Positions 14,014 through 26,330 of a DNA stretch of 64,000 nt are shown here, one piece after another. The stretch comes from Pteria penguin (Eukaryota; Mollusca; Bivalvia; Pterioida; Pteriidae). Numbering within the stretch: the stretch's first letter is position 1; the number at the start of each line of letters is the position of its first letter. The notes under the pieces are model-generated. The model did not search any database. It was not told the origin of the DNA and worked only from the letters and a program-made list of their open reading frames with translations. The translations under genes and the position numbers were made by a program. Location: NCBI GenBank assembly GCA_035048485.1, contig CM068587.1, forward strand, positions 51,451,501-51,515,500, written 5' to 3'.

Positions 14014-14047
14014 ATGAGGAGACATAAGGTGTCGAAATGCGCATATG
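14014..14047 (+). ncRNA. Hammerhead-ribozyme-like motif (degraded)
   Basis: A degraded core (TGAGGA in place of the CUGAUGA box) is followed by a hairpin with arms GACA (14021-14024) and TGTC (14030-14033), then GAAAT (14034-14038) and GCGCATATG. The hairpin, GAAAT and GCGCAT parts match the minus-strand motif at 29.7 kb. The first catalytic box is damaged, so activity is not expected. Confidence 0.45.
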
Positions 14048-14327
14048 ACGCAAGGATGAGAGAAATCAATACAGGTATATATGTTTTATAGTTACTATTA
14101 TGACAGGGTCGATACGGCTGCTTGTAGACTTAAGTTTCCCAAGGATATCACTAGCCCAGTTTTCGTATTACTGCACAGACCAAATATATACATATACCAC
14201 TAAATTTAAAATGTTGAAAGCTAAAGCTAAGGAGTATAATTCTCTTTTTTTTCTCATGGGATGTTTTGGTATTGACTTTATGTCAATTTCATTATATTTT
14301 GGATTTCTAAATGTTCGGCCGTGAGCG

Positions 14328-14362
14328 ACACCGAATAAATAGAAGTTGCCAAATGCGCATAT
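14328..14362 (+). ncRNA. Hammerhead-like motif, strongly degraded
   Basis: The order ACACCGAATAAATAG, GAAGTTGCCAAAT, GCGCATATG resembles the 3' part of the motifs at 14.0 and 29.7 kb, but both catalytic boxes are damaged. It may be part of the same repeat family as the copy 300 bp upstream. Confidence 0.25.
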
Positions 14363-15033
14363 GATTAAATGAATTATAGCATGCATGTGTTATGTCAGTT
14401 ATGCGAATGCTATATAATTAATAAAATCATGTGTTAAACTATGAAATTTTTATTATATTGTTTTATATGCATCATAGATTTCATAAGCAGTTTCACGAAG
14501 AATCATTGACCGTGGAAACATTTATTTGTCATGTATTTATAGCTTAGGGCTCGCTTTAGGTTGCCAGTCTTAACTTATCTGAAGGTAATAAGAAATGCTA
14601 AATCAAATATACCACAATATACCGTAAGATGCATTAGGATGAAAAAAAAAGTAATCGTCACATATGACATTAGTAAATAATTTTACAAAGGATAATTTGG
14701 TTTGATTTTGTTGCTTGATGTAGGTAATAGATTTTCTGTTTTCTAGCTGGATCGACCATGAGATTTGAGAGCTGTTATCGGTATTGGCACTGTTAACAAG
14801 CAGATTAGATGGTGGGCAAAACAAGGGTATACAAAAGTAAAAAATAAATATCTGACTACGCTTTATGACAAAAGTCGCCATAGACGTGCAGGACCAACAA
14901 AAATGAGCAAATAAAAATACATCACAACCCCACCCCCCAATTCTGATTGAGATGCGGTTCAATTGAGGACGGTCATTTGATTGACTGATTGATTGATTTT
15001 TAATTTACGTATATATATATATATATATATGGG
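14363..15033. other. No gene recognised; AT microsatellite at 15010-15030
   Basis: Ordinary AT-rich sequence. A short AT tract at 15010-15030 abuts the first copy of the duplicated SINE. Confidence 0.5.
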
Positions 15034-15257
15034 GCTCGGGTAGCTCAGTCGGTTAGAGGGTCGGATGCATGACAGCTAGGTGATTCGGTACCATAGGTCG
15101 TGGGTTCGAGTCCCAGACGGGGAACGAATATAAGTGAAATATAGGGTGCCTTGTTAACTGTAGTGTCTTTGTGCTTTATGTTTGTCTAATTTGTCTTTAT
15201 TTTCTACAGGTATTTCTTCGGAGATCCAAGGACAATAGTACTCCCAGGTGTTTCACT
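15034..15257 (+). mobile_element. tRNA-derived SINE, copy 1 of a duplicated pair
   Basis: The head has a tRNA-like A box (GGTAGCTCAGTCGGTTAGAG) and B box (GGGTTCGAGTCCC), with an enlarged middle region and an acceptor stem that no longer pairs. The body contains TTTTCTACAG followed by a conserved GTATTTCTTCGGAGATCC block. It is almost identical to 15418-15643. It is not called a tRNA gene because of the unpaired ends and extra length. Confidence 0.75.
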
Positions 15258-15417
15258 GATTCTATTTGTGCTTTATATGTTTATTTCTCTTTCAGTGATG
15301 TATCCTCTCAGGGGATCCGCCTGCGTTTACGTCGGATAAATTCCTTCACTTTCCGCGGCCGTGTTGTCATGCATGCGATTAGCTAATGATTGGCTATTAA
15401 AGCTCCATTTTTGTGGA

Positions 15418-15643
15418 GCTCGGGTAGCTCAGTCGGTTAGAGGGTCGGATGCATGACAGCTAGGTGATTCGGTACCATAGGTCGTGGGTTCGAGTCCCAG
15501 ACGGGGAACGAATATAAGTGAAATATAGGGTGCCTTGTTAACTGTAGTGTCTTTGTGCTTTATATGTTTGTCTAATTTGTCTTTATTTTCTACAGGTATT
15601 TCTTCGGAGATCCAAGGTCCATAGTACTCCCAGGTGTTTCACT
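15418..15643 (+). mobile_element. tRNA-derived SINE, copy 2 of a duplicated pair
   Basis: It repeats 15034-15257 with one 2-nt insertion (ATATG for ATG) and a changed GGTCC for GGACA, so identity is about 98-99 percent. The two copies lie in the same orientation, 160 bp apart. The start and end of the match are abrupt. The pattern suggests a recent tandem duplication or two insertions of one active source. Confidence 0.8.
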
Positions 15644-15674
15644 ATTTCTATATATATATGTATTTACTTCCTGG

Positions 15675-15861
15675 GCATAAAAAGTTGTTACAGGACTTTG
15701 CAACGAGAATTGTATGCCAACAAGGGACGCTCACTCCTCCCGGACACGTGGTCTCACTTCAGTTTAAATTGGGGTTCGCATTTGTTTGAATATGACATTA
15801 TACACGATATTTTCCTTTTATTCCATAGAGTTCGAGATATCTTTAACCCTTCGGTACTTCT
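15675..15861 (+). repeat. R3 dispersed repeat
   Basis: It contains GGGACGCTCACTCCTCCCGG and GTGGTCTCAC, then GGGGTTCGCATTTGTTTGAA, and ends at ACCCTTCGGTACTTCT. This is the reverse-complement form of the copies at 4.3, 26.3 and 32.3 kb. It ends directly against the RT-A coding fragment that starts at 15864. Confidence 0.75.
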
Positions 15862-15863
15862 CT

Positions 15864-15894
15864 AGAGCCTGCACCAACGTTCTGGATTTTCACG

Positions 15895-15932
<38 letters not shown>

Positions 15933-16294
15933 TACTTTTAAACTTTTTACTCAGGGTTATAGGTATCATAAACTTCGAAAAACTTTAGGTAAATTTTATA
16001 AATCTTAACAGACATTTTATCTAAATTCGGAAATGTTACTTTTTAACAAAATGTATCCCGAAGAATTTCCCATCCCAATTTCTACGGTGATCTAGTATAC
16101 AAACTTAGGAGGGTCAAAGGTTCCGATAATTTCACATCGGCTAGTTCTAAGATTATCAAACGCCTTCCTCATCAACAGTATGACCCCGAGATCATCGCTA
16201 AGATCATAGATCTTGTATTAGGTCCCTCTACAACCCAATGCAGACTTTTACTTGAGCGTTGCACGCTGACTAACAGGGCGGTGGGGACTCTATG
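15864..16294 (+). pseudogene. RT-A reverse transcriptase C-terminal relic
   Basis: Reading from AGAGCCTGCACCAACG gives RACTNVLDFHE, matching RGCTDVLDFHKRN of the copy at 16.7 kb. A poly-A run (about 15894-15924) follows and breaks the frame. Later fragments match GYRYHKLRKT, FYGDLVYKLR and ERCTLTNRAVGT in shifting frames. The coding match stops at about 16294, where the 3' region begins. Multiple frameshifts make it non-functional. Confidence 0.75.
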
Positions 16295-16655
16295 ACGGGA
16301 CTGTCCAAATGTATTTCAGAGAATACAAGGTCGTGATCCTCGTCCCCTTTGACTGTTAGTCGGGATTCCTATTGATCAATGATCTGAGTTCGCGTACAGA
16401 CGGGCAGAGCACGGTTTACTTATGTTGATATCTTCTTACATATTTTTGATAGCAACATATTATTTCATAATTGTTTAGTGTGTAATAAATTTTTATGATC
16501 TCTCTCCTTGAGAAACCTGTTGATTCTTGTTCTCTATATGGAGGATTATTTATAAATATTTAAGTGTGTGCCCTTTGATTGTGCTGCTTTTGCGGTGAGT
16601 TTGAAGGTGGGCGCCCGTAAACCGCTTAACCACACCAATTGACTGACGTTTGTTA
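16295..16655 (+). repeat. RT-A 3' untranslated region (copy 1)
   Basis: It carries the block order seen in the other RT-A copies: GACTGTTAGTCGGGATTCC (a small hairpin), CGGGCAGAGCACGGTTTA, ATGGAGGATTATTTAT and CCCGTAAACCGCTTAACC. The next RT-A copy begins within about 20 bp of its end, giving a head-to-tail pair. Confidence 0.8.
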
Positions 16656-16659
16656 CTTC

Positions 16660-17216
16660 AACATCAAAACTTAAACATCAAACACATCAAAATTATCAAC
16701 AACCTAATATATATTAATATTTATGATAAAAGTGAGGATTTTGGATTTCCTATTGTAAATTTCCCTTACTTGGATGGCGATGTCCCTCGACTCCCATCAT
16801 ATGGTATCTATATATCTCAATTAGTTCGATTTTTCAGAGGCTGCACCGATGTTTTGGACTTTCATAAACGAAATTTTCAAATTACTACTAAACTTTTAAC
16901 TCAGGGTTACAGATATCACAAGCTAAGAAAAACATTCGGCAAATTCTTCAGATCTTATTCAGAACTTCTATCTAAATTTGGAAATATTTCTTTTCAACAG
17001 TATGTATTTACTAATTTTTACGGTGATCTCGTATATAAACTAAGGAAAGTAAAAGGCTCCGATAACGTTATTTTATCATGTAATAAAATAGTCAAACGTC
17101 TCCTAAATAGACAATATGATATTGAGATCATCAAAAAGACTATTCGGCCCCTCTACAGCCTTATGCTTTTACTTGAACGTTGCACGCTGACTAACAGGGC
17201 GGTGGGGACTATATGA
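16660..17216 (+). pseudogene. RT-A reverse transcriptase fragment, long open frame
   Basis: This is the longest open RT-A frame in the window (188 codons from 16650), covering the region after motif C. It reads IINNLIYINIYDKSEDFGFP, then SYGIYISQLVRF, GYRYHKLRKTFGKFF, FYGDLVYKLRKVKGSDN, and ends ERCTLTNRAVGTI. The fingers, palm and motif C are missing (5' truncation). Compared with the 22.8 kb copy it lacks about 7 codons after QQYV and the GLVFG part near the end, where two indels compensate. It is a fragment, not a working enzyme. Confidence 0.8.
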
Positions 17217-17790
17217 CGGGCCTTGTCCAAACCTCTTTCGGAGGAGACATGGTCCTGAACCTCGTCCCCGCTGACTGTTAGTCGGGACTCCTACAGATCT
17301 AGGGTCTTAGCTCGCTTTTAGACTGGCAGAGCACGGTTTATCATGTTGATGTCGCATATATTTTTTATACCATTCTGTGTTTTACAATACCTTACGTGTT
17401 TATATTTTTATGACCTCTCAATATGCGATACCTGTTGATCCTTGTTCTTTACATGGAGGATTATTTATGAATTTTTAAATGTACGTCTTTTGATTGTTCT
17501 GCTGTTACGGTGAGTGGGAAGGTGGGCCCGTAAACCGGTTAACCACACCATTTGTTTGGCTTTTGTCAAATTAAATGACCGTCCTAAGTCGGTATCGTAA
17601 TTGCACTACAATCAAATATTTTTGTAATGTGTTAAATGTTCTATTATATTATTTATATTCATGTATTGTATAGCTCCATGGTGACTTCTGCCACATAACT
17701 GAGCCGGTAACTCCTCTTTTTTCTATCAATGACCGTCCTAAGTCCTAACCGGAGCACATTGGAACCTTTTTGTAATGTTGTTCCGTGCAT
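17217..17790 (+). repeat. RT-A 3' untranslated region (copy 2)
   Basis: It begins right after the stop codon with CGGGCCTTGTCCAAACCTC. It holds the hairpin GACTGTTAGTCGGGACTCC, the block CCCGTAAACCGGTTAACC near 17529, and GACCGTCCTAAGTCGGTA near 17578. A second GACCGTCCTAAGTC occurs at about 17730, which suggests another 3' end fused behind it. Confidence 0.8.
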
Positions 17791-19414
17791 ATTATGTTGG
17801 TGTCATTTTTTTATGTGTGCAGGTCCTTGTTAATTTGTGTCACAGCTTTGTAAGACGTCTCTATTGTGTACATTAATTGTCATATCCAGTCCTAGAAGTG
17901 ATGATTTAGATACAATATCTATGGTTTGGTGCAAATGTTAGCTATACAACGCCAATGGTAAGTATAGGTGGGCAAACCACGTGATTGATAAATGGACGAC
18001 ATCAACTTCTACACGTGTTATACAAAACCCCAAAATTGATAGCCAAATACTTTTATTAAGTTTATTTCAAGTGTTTAAAGATTTGCTACAGTTCAAATGT
18101 ACAAATGTCAAAAGATTACATGTAGGTCCTATATTGATCTACAAATAAAATCCAAACCTTCTAATTACATTTCCCGCCTACAAATTTAAAGAAAACATAG
18201 CATATGGACATTAATTGATACAACTGTATTATTGACAACAGGCACAAAAAGGAAAAGATTTAAAAAAAAAAAAAAAACCCACGTAAGTTATTGGCATATA
18301 AGCTTCTGATATGTAAAAGATTAAGCTAGAATAAGACAGACAAAACCTAGATGGATCACGCCATTAATCTTTGATTACAAAGAAATAAGGATATCGCCTT
18401 TGGATACTTTATTTGTATATGTAAGCACATGGTTTATTTTTAACATTTGACCATGCCCCAGTTCTCCCTTTACCAGACCGAGGAATCACCTATTCCTTTA
18501 AAACCAAAAATATTGATCAAAATCAATATTTTAACGTTTTATTCGAGAACTGGTAAATGTACTTCTGTTTTCATTACAGATTAAGTCATAAAATAGTCTA
18601 ATGGGAAGTTGCAATTAAAATCTTTTTCACATAAAAAGGGTAATATCATTGAATTATTCACTTACCTTTAGTGCATTAGTTTCCAGTTTCGATATTAAAA
18701 TAATGTATAAATATTAATGAACGAGTTATATGATAGCGGAATTTACAAACACATTTCCAAGAAAACCTTTCCCGTTAAAACCAAATTAAAATATCTACTT
18801 TCGATTCGAATATAAACATTAATACTGCTAACTACAAACAAGGTCAAAGTTTGAAGCTGTATTCAAACCTAAAATATATATCTAATCCGGTCAAGTATGT
18901 AGATAGTCATAACATCTCTGTTTGTATCCTAAAATCAATCAGGTATATTTGTCATATAAACATTAACACATGATGTCATGATAAAAGATATGCAACATCT
19001 TAATACACCATACAACACTACTCGGTTTTAATTCAATGTCAAATGCTATATTGGACACCGTGATTCTGGAGGTGATGCTTATATAAAAATATATTAAATC
19101 TCGAAAACAAACATCTCTGTTGGTTTGTCTATAAAACATTGAGAAACTTTAATTATGTGTATGTGTGTGTGTGTTTTCTTTCGCTTGTGACGAGAGAGAT
19201 GATTGGCCAGTAGACAAGATTACCACGCCAATTTAGTGAAGACTGTCTATTGCATTAAAGTCTTTTTGTGCGTATTCTTTTTGCTCTGCCTGTCTGTGGC
19301 GACTGTCTTAGTCAGATGTCATTTCTCCTTTTCTTTTCTTTAATGGAGAATTCGAAAGTGTTATATTAAAATAGCACGGTACAAATGCTTAAACACTTAG
19401 AATCAAAAATAAAA
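17791..19414. other. No gene recognised
   Basis: AT-rich spacer with short GT runs near 19160. No coding or RNA signal is seen. Confidence 0.5.
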
Positions 19415-19470
19415 GCTGCTAACTCGGAAGAGTAAGAGTCCCCTAGTTGGCTAGCACCGTCCGCCATGAA
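19415..19470 (-). repeat. Short R3-like relic
   Basis: GGAAGAGTAAGAGTCCCCTA followed by GCTAGCACCGTCCGCC matches the R3 core (GGAGGAGTAAGCGTCCCCT, then GCAACACCCGTCGC) in minus orientation. Confidence 0.5.
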
Positions 19471-19591
19471 TTAACTTATCTCCAAAAGAGGAGCAAACAA
19501 TCGAGATAGAATGTGACGTCATTGACACAAGAGGAATATCATGACAATGGGATACAAAGGGAAATACAAAATAATGATAATAACTCATACA

Positions 19592-19816
<225 letters not shown>

Positions 19817-21385
19817 AACAATAATAATTACAATTATTCTATTATTATAATAAAATAGATTGACCCTAATACAATACTGAGTTACATATTCCGATGTATG
19901 TATACATATTCAATTTTTTATTCTTTTGACTGATTGATTGTATAATTGAAAATTGTTTTGAGTTCGAGTACGAAGAATTGTTGACGCTTCTTGTCATGTC
20001 TATTTTCAGCAATACAATTCTTACAAATTACGATAATACCCTGTCTTAGATTCATAACCATGCCTAAAGGTAGTTGAACTGCATTTCCCGGAATGTAAGA
20101 CAATAGAGCAATGGAATATATCACCCTATTTCAAGAGCTGAATTGCTCATAGATACATTGCCCTCATTCATTTTGATTTGGGATGTTAGGTGAAAATTCT
20201 AAGATAAAACACACGGGGGATCTTTACAATCGTTATAAATTTCAATTTAGAAATCATTATAAAACATATTAATGAAAAGTTAATGTGATGATGCATGCAT
20301 TCATGGCACGTAATGATATTTTCTATATATCCTTCTGACGATTATTTCGTTTCAAAACAAAATAATTAAAGTAGCACGGTGTTTTATACCACAGAATTAA
20401 TTAGATCATGGAATAAAATTGGCAGACTATTTTTCTCCCTTTTCCGACATGTAAATTTAAAAACAAAATTAATCTCAAAGGGAATAAAACTTAATTACAA
20501 TAACATAAAAACGTAGCTTAAATGAAGATTCCACATTGCATAACGCTCGTTCCACGTTGACATAGCAATTCAAGGTACTTTATCATTTACTTCGTTTGTT
20601 TTAATAATTAAGTGACAATCGTTGATTAAATTGACCACCTTAAGTTGGCAATGTTTTTCATACAACTGAGTAAGATGTATTTTCTTGGTTTTGTAGTCTT
20701 CATAGATTATTGCGCTTATATGTAAAAGTATCTGACTTACGCATATAATTTAAAACCATGGCACCGGACCAGTTCGAATTTAAAAAAAAACCCCATCTTT
20801 TTCTTCTTATGTCTACCTTTACATGGAAATGCATCCGCAGGATATGACACCCATAAGCCACTTGATGGACTTGAATCTAGGACATTTCTATTCGATTAGA
20901 AGGAAAAATTTGTTCCACTTCCAGAACTTCCTAGTTTATATTTGAATAATTGATCTGTTCATATTCAGACACGTCTTTTTATAGTAAAAGTACTTTTCCA
21001 TTTAGCTGAAAAGTAAAATATAATTCATCAATAAAATTTGTCTCGTTTTAAAGGCGCAAATAAAATCTTTATGTGATCATTTTTATTTATTTATTAGAAA
21101 ATTTTAATTATGAAAACAATATTTTTGCAAACTCAAATAATACATTCGTTCTTGATCAATATAAAATGACGGGTGCTTTTACTCAACAGGAGATAGCTAC
21201 TCATCCTGCGCACATGATCTCAACATTCGTTGATGATTCATATTGATCAAATTAATCACTTGGGAAGCCGAGTTATGTAAGGTTTGCCTGTATTAGTTTG
21301 TCTCGCCTGTGTGATTGAATTTTATTATTCATTTTATTTCGGTATCGCAGAATTTTTTGCCGAATTTTGAAATACGTCCGTACTT

Positions 21386-21388
<3 letters not shown>
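19817..21388. other. No gene recognised
   Basis: AT-rich spacer without coding blocks, RNA genes or known elements. Confidence 0.5.

Positions 21389-21474
<86 letters not shown>
21389..21474. repeat. AG microsatellite
   Basis: An uninterrupted tract of about 43 AG units. Confidence 0.99.
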
Positions 21475-21478
<4 letters not shown>

Positions 21479-22630
21479 TTAACCTCAATCACCATCGACG
21501 AAAAGCACAAATACTTTGCTGCAAGATATTTCTCTGAGCTGTATGACGTAAACCTGCAAATGGATGATGAGATTAAAAATAAAACTTATTTGATTATACA
21601 GTTATAGCGGTAAAGACTCTAAAATATTGAGCATTTAAACCATCAAAACATTTTGGGAACAGATTAGGCTACCGTAACATCCGATATTTGACAACCTGCA
21701 CCGCCACAAGATGTGTATTACCTAGTGCATTGTACATATTTATGCATTGTGTTTGATTGAAAAACTAATACAACAGTGACATATGATATAATATCCTCTG
21801 GATTTACCGACCTTTTATGTAAAAAATCAAAATCTCAAACAACAAATTGATTGGTCATTAATTAATCGAATAAACAATTTTTTTTTCTTAGACATATAAC
21901 TGCAAAAGCTGTGTAATAAATATAATAATTTAAATAATGAAATAACACAGAAAACATGTATATGAAAAAATTACACAAATAAAATGTAAAAATAACAACA
22001 TATATTGCAATACATCAATAATACAGAAATCTCATATCAACAGGGAGACAGACAGCAGTGATCGTCAGAGTCATAAAAACACAATAGTGATGATTGATAA
22101 GAACAAAAACACATCGTAATAGAAAAATTGACCTCGAGTAGTAAAGCCAGACAGTATATGAATATATTAGATTATTACTGGTGATTTAATCTATTGGCGT
22201 CTTAACAAAAGCAATTAATACTGCTAAGGGTTTTTGAACGCTATATGTATGTCATATAACGTATTCCAGCCATATACTGATGTATCCTTTAATACGGACG
22301 TTATACATGCATGGTTTTTAGCACCCGTGGATTTAATTTCATCATAATATAAAGTATAATATATTTCAGTACATTAAGTAAGAAGTGGAGAAGAAATTGT
22401 TATTGGCTATTAATGTTTAGTGAGTCTGCAGAGTGTAAATTCGCAAAAATGCATAATAAGGTTTGTTGCAGTTTCTACTTACTTACTCTTACATATTCAG
22501 ACAGGACTCTTCTTTGTGCCAGCTGGAGACCTATACAATGATACAACTAAATCAGAGACAAATACATTTTTGCGAAATGCACTAGATGTTGATATAATCC
22601 TGTAAAATAGATCGGTTCTGGACTTTGGTT
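21475..22630. other. No gene recognised
   Basis: AT-rich spacer with no recognisable element. Confidence 0.5.
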
Positions 22631-22711
22631 GTAATAGGGTTGGCAAATGCCGCATTTGTAATAGGTTCGCTAAATCTGGCATTTGCAATAGGGTCGGTAA
22701 ATCTAGCATAG
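22631..22711. repeat. 27-bp minisatellite, 3 copies
   Basis: Three consecutive 27-bp units begin at 22631, 22658 and 22685, each GTAATAGG or GCAATAGG followed by GG/TTCGGTAAAT-type sequence and CTGGCAT-like ends. They are moderately diverged. Confidence 0.8.
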
Positions 22712-22774
22712 GTTTTAATATATTCAGCAAAACAGGGATACTTATACTCTACTCTGTAAAATGCAGTAGATGAT

Positions 22775-23473
22775 GTTTAATTTAATTATGATGACATTTT
22801 GGTTATCGACAACCCTGAATTCGAACAATTTGTATCAGAAATATATCCACCAGAGATCACATTGAATAAAGCTAATACTTGAGATAAATCTACACCTTTC
22901 TTAGATTTAAACATCAAAATTATCAACCACCTAATATATACTAATATTTATGATAAACGTGAGGATTTTGGATTTCATATTGTAAATTTCCCTTACTTGG
23001 ATGACGATGTCCCTCGACTCCCATCATATGGTATCTATATATCTCAATTAGTTCGATTTGTCAGAGGCTGCACCGATGTTTTGGACTTTCATGAACGAAA
23101 TTTACAAATTACTACTAAACTTTTACCTCAGGGTTACAGATATCACAAACTAAGAAAAACATTCGGCAAATTCTTCAGATCTTATTCAGAACTTCTATCT
23201 AAATTTGGAAATATTTCTTTTCAACGGTATGTATCCAATGGAATTTTCCATCCTAATTTTTACGGTGATCTCGTATATAAACTAAGGAAAGTAAAAGGCT
23301 CCGATAACATTGTTTTATCGTGTAATAAAATAGTCAAACGTCTTCTAAATAGACAATATGATATTGAGATCATCAAAAAGACTATAGGTCTTGTATTTGG
23401 CCCCTCTACAGCCTTATGCAGACTTTTACTTGAACGTTGCACGCTGACTAAAAGGGCGGTGGGGACTACATGA
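22775..23473 (+). pseudogene. RT-A reverse transcriptase, motif C to C-terminus
   Basis: The best RT-A copy. It starts at motif C (DDILVIDNPEFEQF), continues EIYPPEITLNKAN, meets an in-frame stop (TGA), and then reads STPFLDLNIKIINHLIYTN. The following 158-codon open stretch (22997-23473) has SYGIYISQLVRFVRGCTDVL, GYRYHKLRKTFGKFF, FYGDLVYKLRKVKGSDN, PSTALCRLLLERCTL and ends at a TGA. Fingers, motif A and motif B are absent. The arrangement (xDD, then SLYDKR-like, then a YGIYISQL helix) resembles Penelope-type RT C-termini. The class is my inference. Confidence 0.8.
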
Positions 23474-23955
23474 TGGGCCTTGTCCAAACCTCTTTCAGAG
23501 GAGACATGGTCCTGAACCTCGTCCCCTCTGACTCCTACAGATCTAGGGCCTTAGCTCGCTTTCAGACTGGCAGAGCACGGTTTATCGTGTTGATGTCGCA
23601 TATATTTTTATACCATTATGTGTTTTACAATACCTTACGTGTTTATATTTTTATGACCTCTCAATATGCGATACCTGTTGACCCTTGTTCTTTACATGGA
23701 GGATTATTTATAAATTTTTAAATGTTCGTCCTTTGACGGTGAGTGGGAAAGTGGGCTCGTAAACCGGTTAACCTCACCATTTGTTTGGCTTTTGTCAAAT
23801 TAAATGACCGTCCTAAGTCGGTATCGTAATTGCACTACAATCAAATATTTTTGTAATGTGTTATATGTTCTAGTATATTATTTATATTCATGTATTGTAT
23901 AGCTCCATGGTGACTTCTGCCACATAACTGAGCCAGTAACTCCTCTTTTTTCTTT
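23474..23955 (+). repeat. RT-A 3' untranslated region (copy 3)
   Basis: The same block order as 17217-17790 with high identity, including GACCGTCCTAAGTCGGTA near 23808 and a shared end at GCCAGTAACTCCTCTTTTTT. It lacks the GACTGTTAGTC hairpin present in the other copies. Confidence 0.85.
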
Positions 23956-24505
23956 TGTACATTATATTAAGTTTTTATGTTTCTCACTTTTTATTTCGCC
24001 AATGCGTTTACATACATTGAAATGCATATCACTTAAATATTGGTACTAGTGTAAGTTTAATCCATTTGTAGTGAATCTCATCCAAACAGTATATATTTTC
24101 GTTTTAAAATGGTCAGACACTTATTTCTAAGCTCACTCTTTTACGAAAATGTGCGAGAAGAAACCTAGTTCGAATTTCCTCGAGAATCCTTGTGGATCAC
24201 GTGTAGAAACTTACCGACTCTTAGCATCACATTTCTTTGGATCTTTGGTTATGTCCTGTGTTTGATTCTCAACTGATTAAAATGTAAAATATACAGTAAC
24301 CAAGGATAAAATTGATAAAATATATATATATTCATATACAACTTTGGAAAACTTGGCGATTATGGACATATGAAGAAAGTCCGAGCATTTTCAGTGTTAA
24401 ACTAAAATTTAAAAGCTAAACTAATATGTAATTATATAGTAGAACTCCATCCCCTAATATAATACAATATGATATTCAGATCTATGATATTCCAGAAGTG
24501 GAATT
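23956..24505. other. No gene recognised
   Basis: AT-rich spacer. The final 100 bp may be diverged upstream sequence of the RT-B copy that follows. Confidence 0.4.
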
Positions 24506-25460
24506 AATCAAATGTGGATCCTTAAAAATTCAAAAGAGTTGTTAGAAAATCTAAAATCAAAAAGTTTTACTAAAATTCACTCTTATCAAGTCTTTTGACT
24601 TTTCGACTCTTTACACAACGAACCCTCATCAGAAATTAAAAGACAGATTAGCGGAAATTATTCAAAATGCATTTACTAGTAAAAACGGAAGCCGCAAATT
24701 CAAATATATAGTAATAGGCCACGATAAAACTTACTTTGTTAGGGAAAATTCTGATTCCAAAAATAAACACATTTAAACAGCTGTCATTCAGATGTTGAAC
24801 TTTCTTATCGATAACATTTTTGTGGTGTTTGGAGGTAAGGTTTTTCAACAAATTGTCGACATTCCAATGGGCACTAACTGTGCTCCGCTTCTGGCTGACA
24901 TATTCCTTTACTCATACGAAGCTGAATTCATTCAGTCTTTGCTTTCGCAAGGAAAACAACAATTGGCTCTTGGCTTCAATTTTACTTACAGATATATAGA
25001 TGACTTGCTTTCAATTAATAATCCTTCATTCGCGGAATACCTTAGCATCATCTATCCAAGTGAACTTGAGGTCAAAGGAACCACAGAAAGTAATAATTCT
25101 ACTTCGTATTTAGATATTATGTTGTTTTTCGACATTAATGGTCAATTGAACACCTCACTCTATGACAAACGTGACGATTTCAATTTTGCTATCACAAACT
25201 TTCCTTGCATAAGTAGCAACATTCCATCATCGCCCGCATACGGCGTATTCATATCGCAGTTAATACGTTATTCCAGAGCATGTTCAAATTACAGTGACTT
25301 TGTTCTGAGGGCTAGACGACTTTCAGTTAAGCTGCTCAACCAAGGTTATATATGTGCTAGACTAGCAACGTCACTGAGGAAATTCTATGGTCGTTACGAG
25401 ACTCTTATTACTCCATATGATATCTCGTTATCCAGACTTTTAAATGATATTCTGGACTGA
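24506..25460 (+). pseudogene. RT-B reverse transcriptase palm and C-terminus
   Basis: The most complete RT-B catalytic core in the window. NQMWILKNSKELLENL is read from 24506. A frameshift just before 24591 leads into SFDFSTLYTTNPHQKL (motif A, with its aspartate). The frame then stays open to the end except for one TAA at 24774. Motif B is IPMGTNCAPLLADIFLYSYE, motif C is YRYIDDLLSINN with both aspartates present, followed by YPSELEVKG and a C-terminal KFYGRYETLI, ending at 25460. The N-terminal part is missing (truncated insertion). One frameshift and one stop separate it from an intact core. It is a relatively young relic. Confidence 0.9.
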
Positions 25461-25710
25461 GACCGATTCCGATCACTTTACACAGATTTAACACTTTCTA
25501 TATTAGAAGGTTACCAACTTCGACTTCTCCATATGTAAATACATATGGAATTTACACGATCTGACTCTTTCTACTGGGTATATGTGACGGGTGTTGCTAG
25601 ACATATTTTGTTATTTTCCATTTTTTTTCATTTTCACTGATTTTGTATGTCCTCTGGTTTTATGATTTTTGGACTTGTGCTTTGGATTTATCCATCACCT
25701 TTACATTGTA
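25461..25710 (+). repeat. RT-B 3' untranslated region
   Basis: It contains TAGAAGGTTACCAACTTCGA, ACTGGGTATATGTGACGGGT, and TTTTGTATGTCCTCTGGTTT near the end. The same blocks appear at 26936-27200 and 13499-13682. The R3-like block (GGAGATGCTCACTC and on) of the 27.0 kb copy is deleted here between GTGTTGCTAG and ACATATTTTG. Confidence 0.8.
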
Positions 25711-26330
25711 GATAGGAACAATTACTATTACTAAGTATTATACATGGGTATGCCCTAGAACAATTGTTCTATATTTATTATGAAGTATGTTATATCAATT
25801 CGAATAATTTGTCACGATGCATTTAATCTATTACATATAAAACTTTTGCTTTTCTTATGATAATCAACCGTTTACAATTTGTATTCACATACTATTTTAA
25901 TATCAATATTATATAATAAAGTCATGCAGATGTCGTTACAAATTTTACTTCTGTCATTTCAATATAATACTTCGAAATATCATTCCGCAATATTACATCT
26001 AGAAACGTGTTTTGTTATATGTATCAGTCATACTGTTGGACTTCATCAAAAGTATGGTAGGTAGTGTCGATATCACTTCATCGAAGAAAAATACCTATTA
26101 TCAGATTACTAAGCTGCATTTCTACACTAATGAGGTCATCGAAGGCAATCACCTCACTACCTGTTCCATAAAAGTAATAGTCAATGCAATGACATTCGAC
26201 CAGACATTGAACTTGTATTCGTATATATTAATTATATATATAATACAAACCTGTTACTGTCGCGTTCCAGATGTGTATTTTCAGAGGGAGTTTGAAAAAG
26301 GTTAAATATCGGCGCTTTTGTGGTTGTTAA
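25711..26330. other. No gene assigned; unexplained open stretch at 26012-26305
   Basis: A plus-strand open stretch of 97 codons (26012-26305) has mixed amino-acid composition in its middle (TYYQITKLHFYTNEVIEG), unlike the low-complexity surroundings. I see no family motif, no clear splice sites and no neighbour to support it. It may be coding relic from an unrecognised element. Confidence 0.3.

Noticed and set aside
13804..14091. 95-codon open stretch starting in the right arm of the hairpin
   Set aside because: It runs through the hairpin arm and a G-run (Gly tract) and shows no family signal; probably non-coding repeat.
15034..15130. Possible tRNA genes in the duplicated 15.0 / 15.4 kb units
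   Set aside because: A and B boxes are present, but the middle is too long, the acceptor ends do not pair and a SINE body follows.
22631..22711. CRISPR-like array
   Set aside because: Three directly adjacent 27-bp units without spacers in a eukaryotic context form a minisatellite.
24620..24640. CTGATGAGGGTTCG on the minus strand as a hammerhead box
   Set aside because: It is the complement of the coding sequence after RT motif A (TTNPHQKL); no GAAA or hairpin follows.
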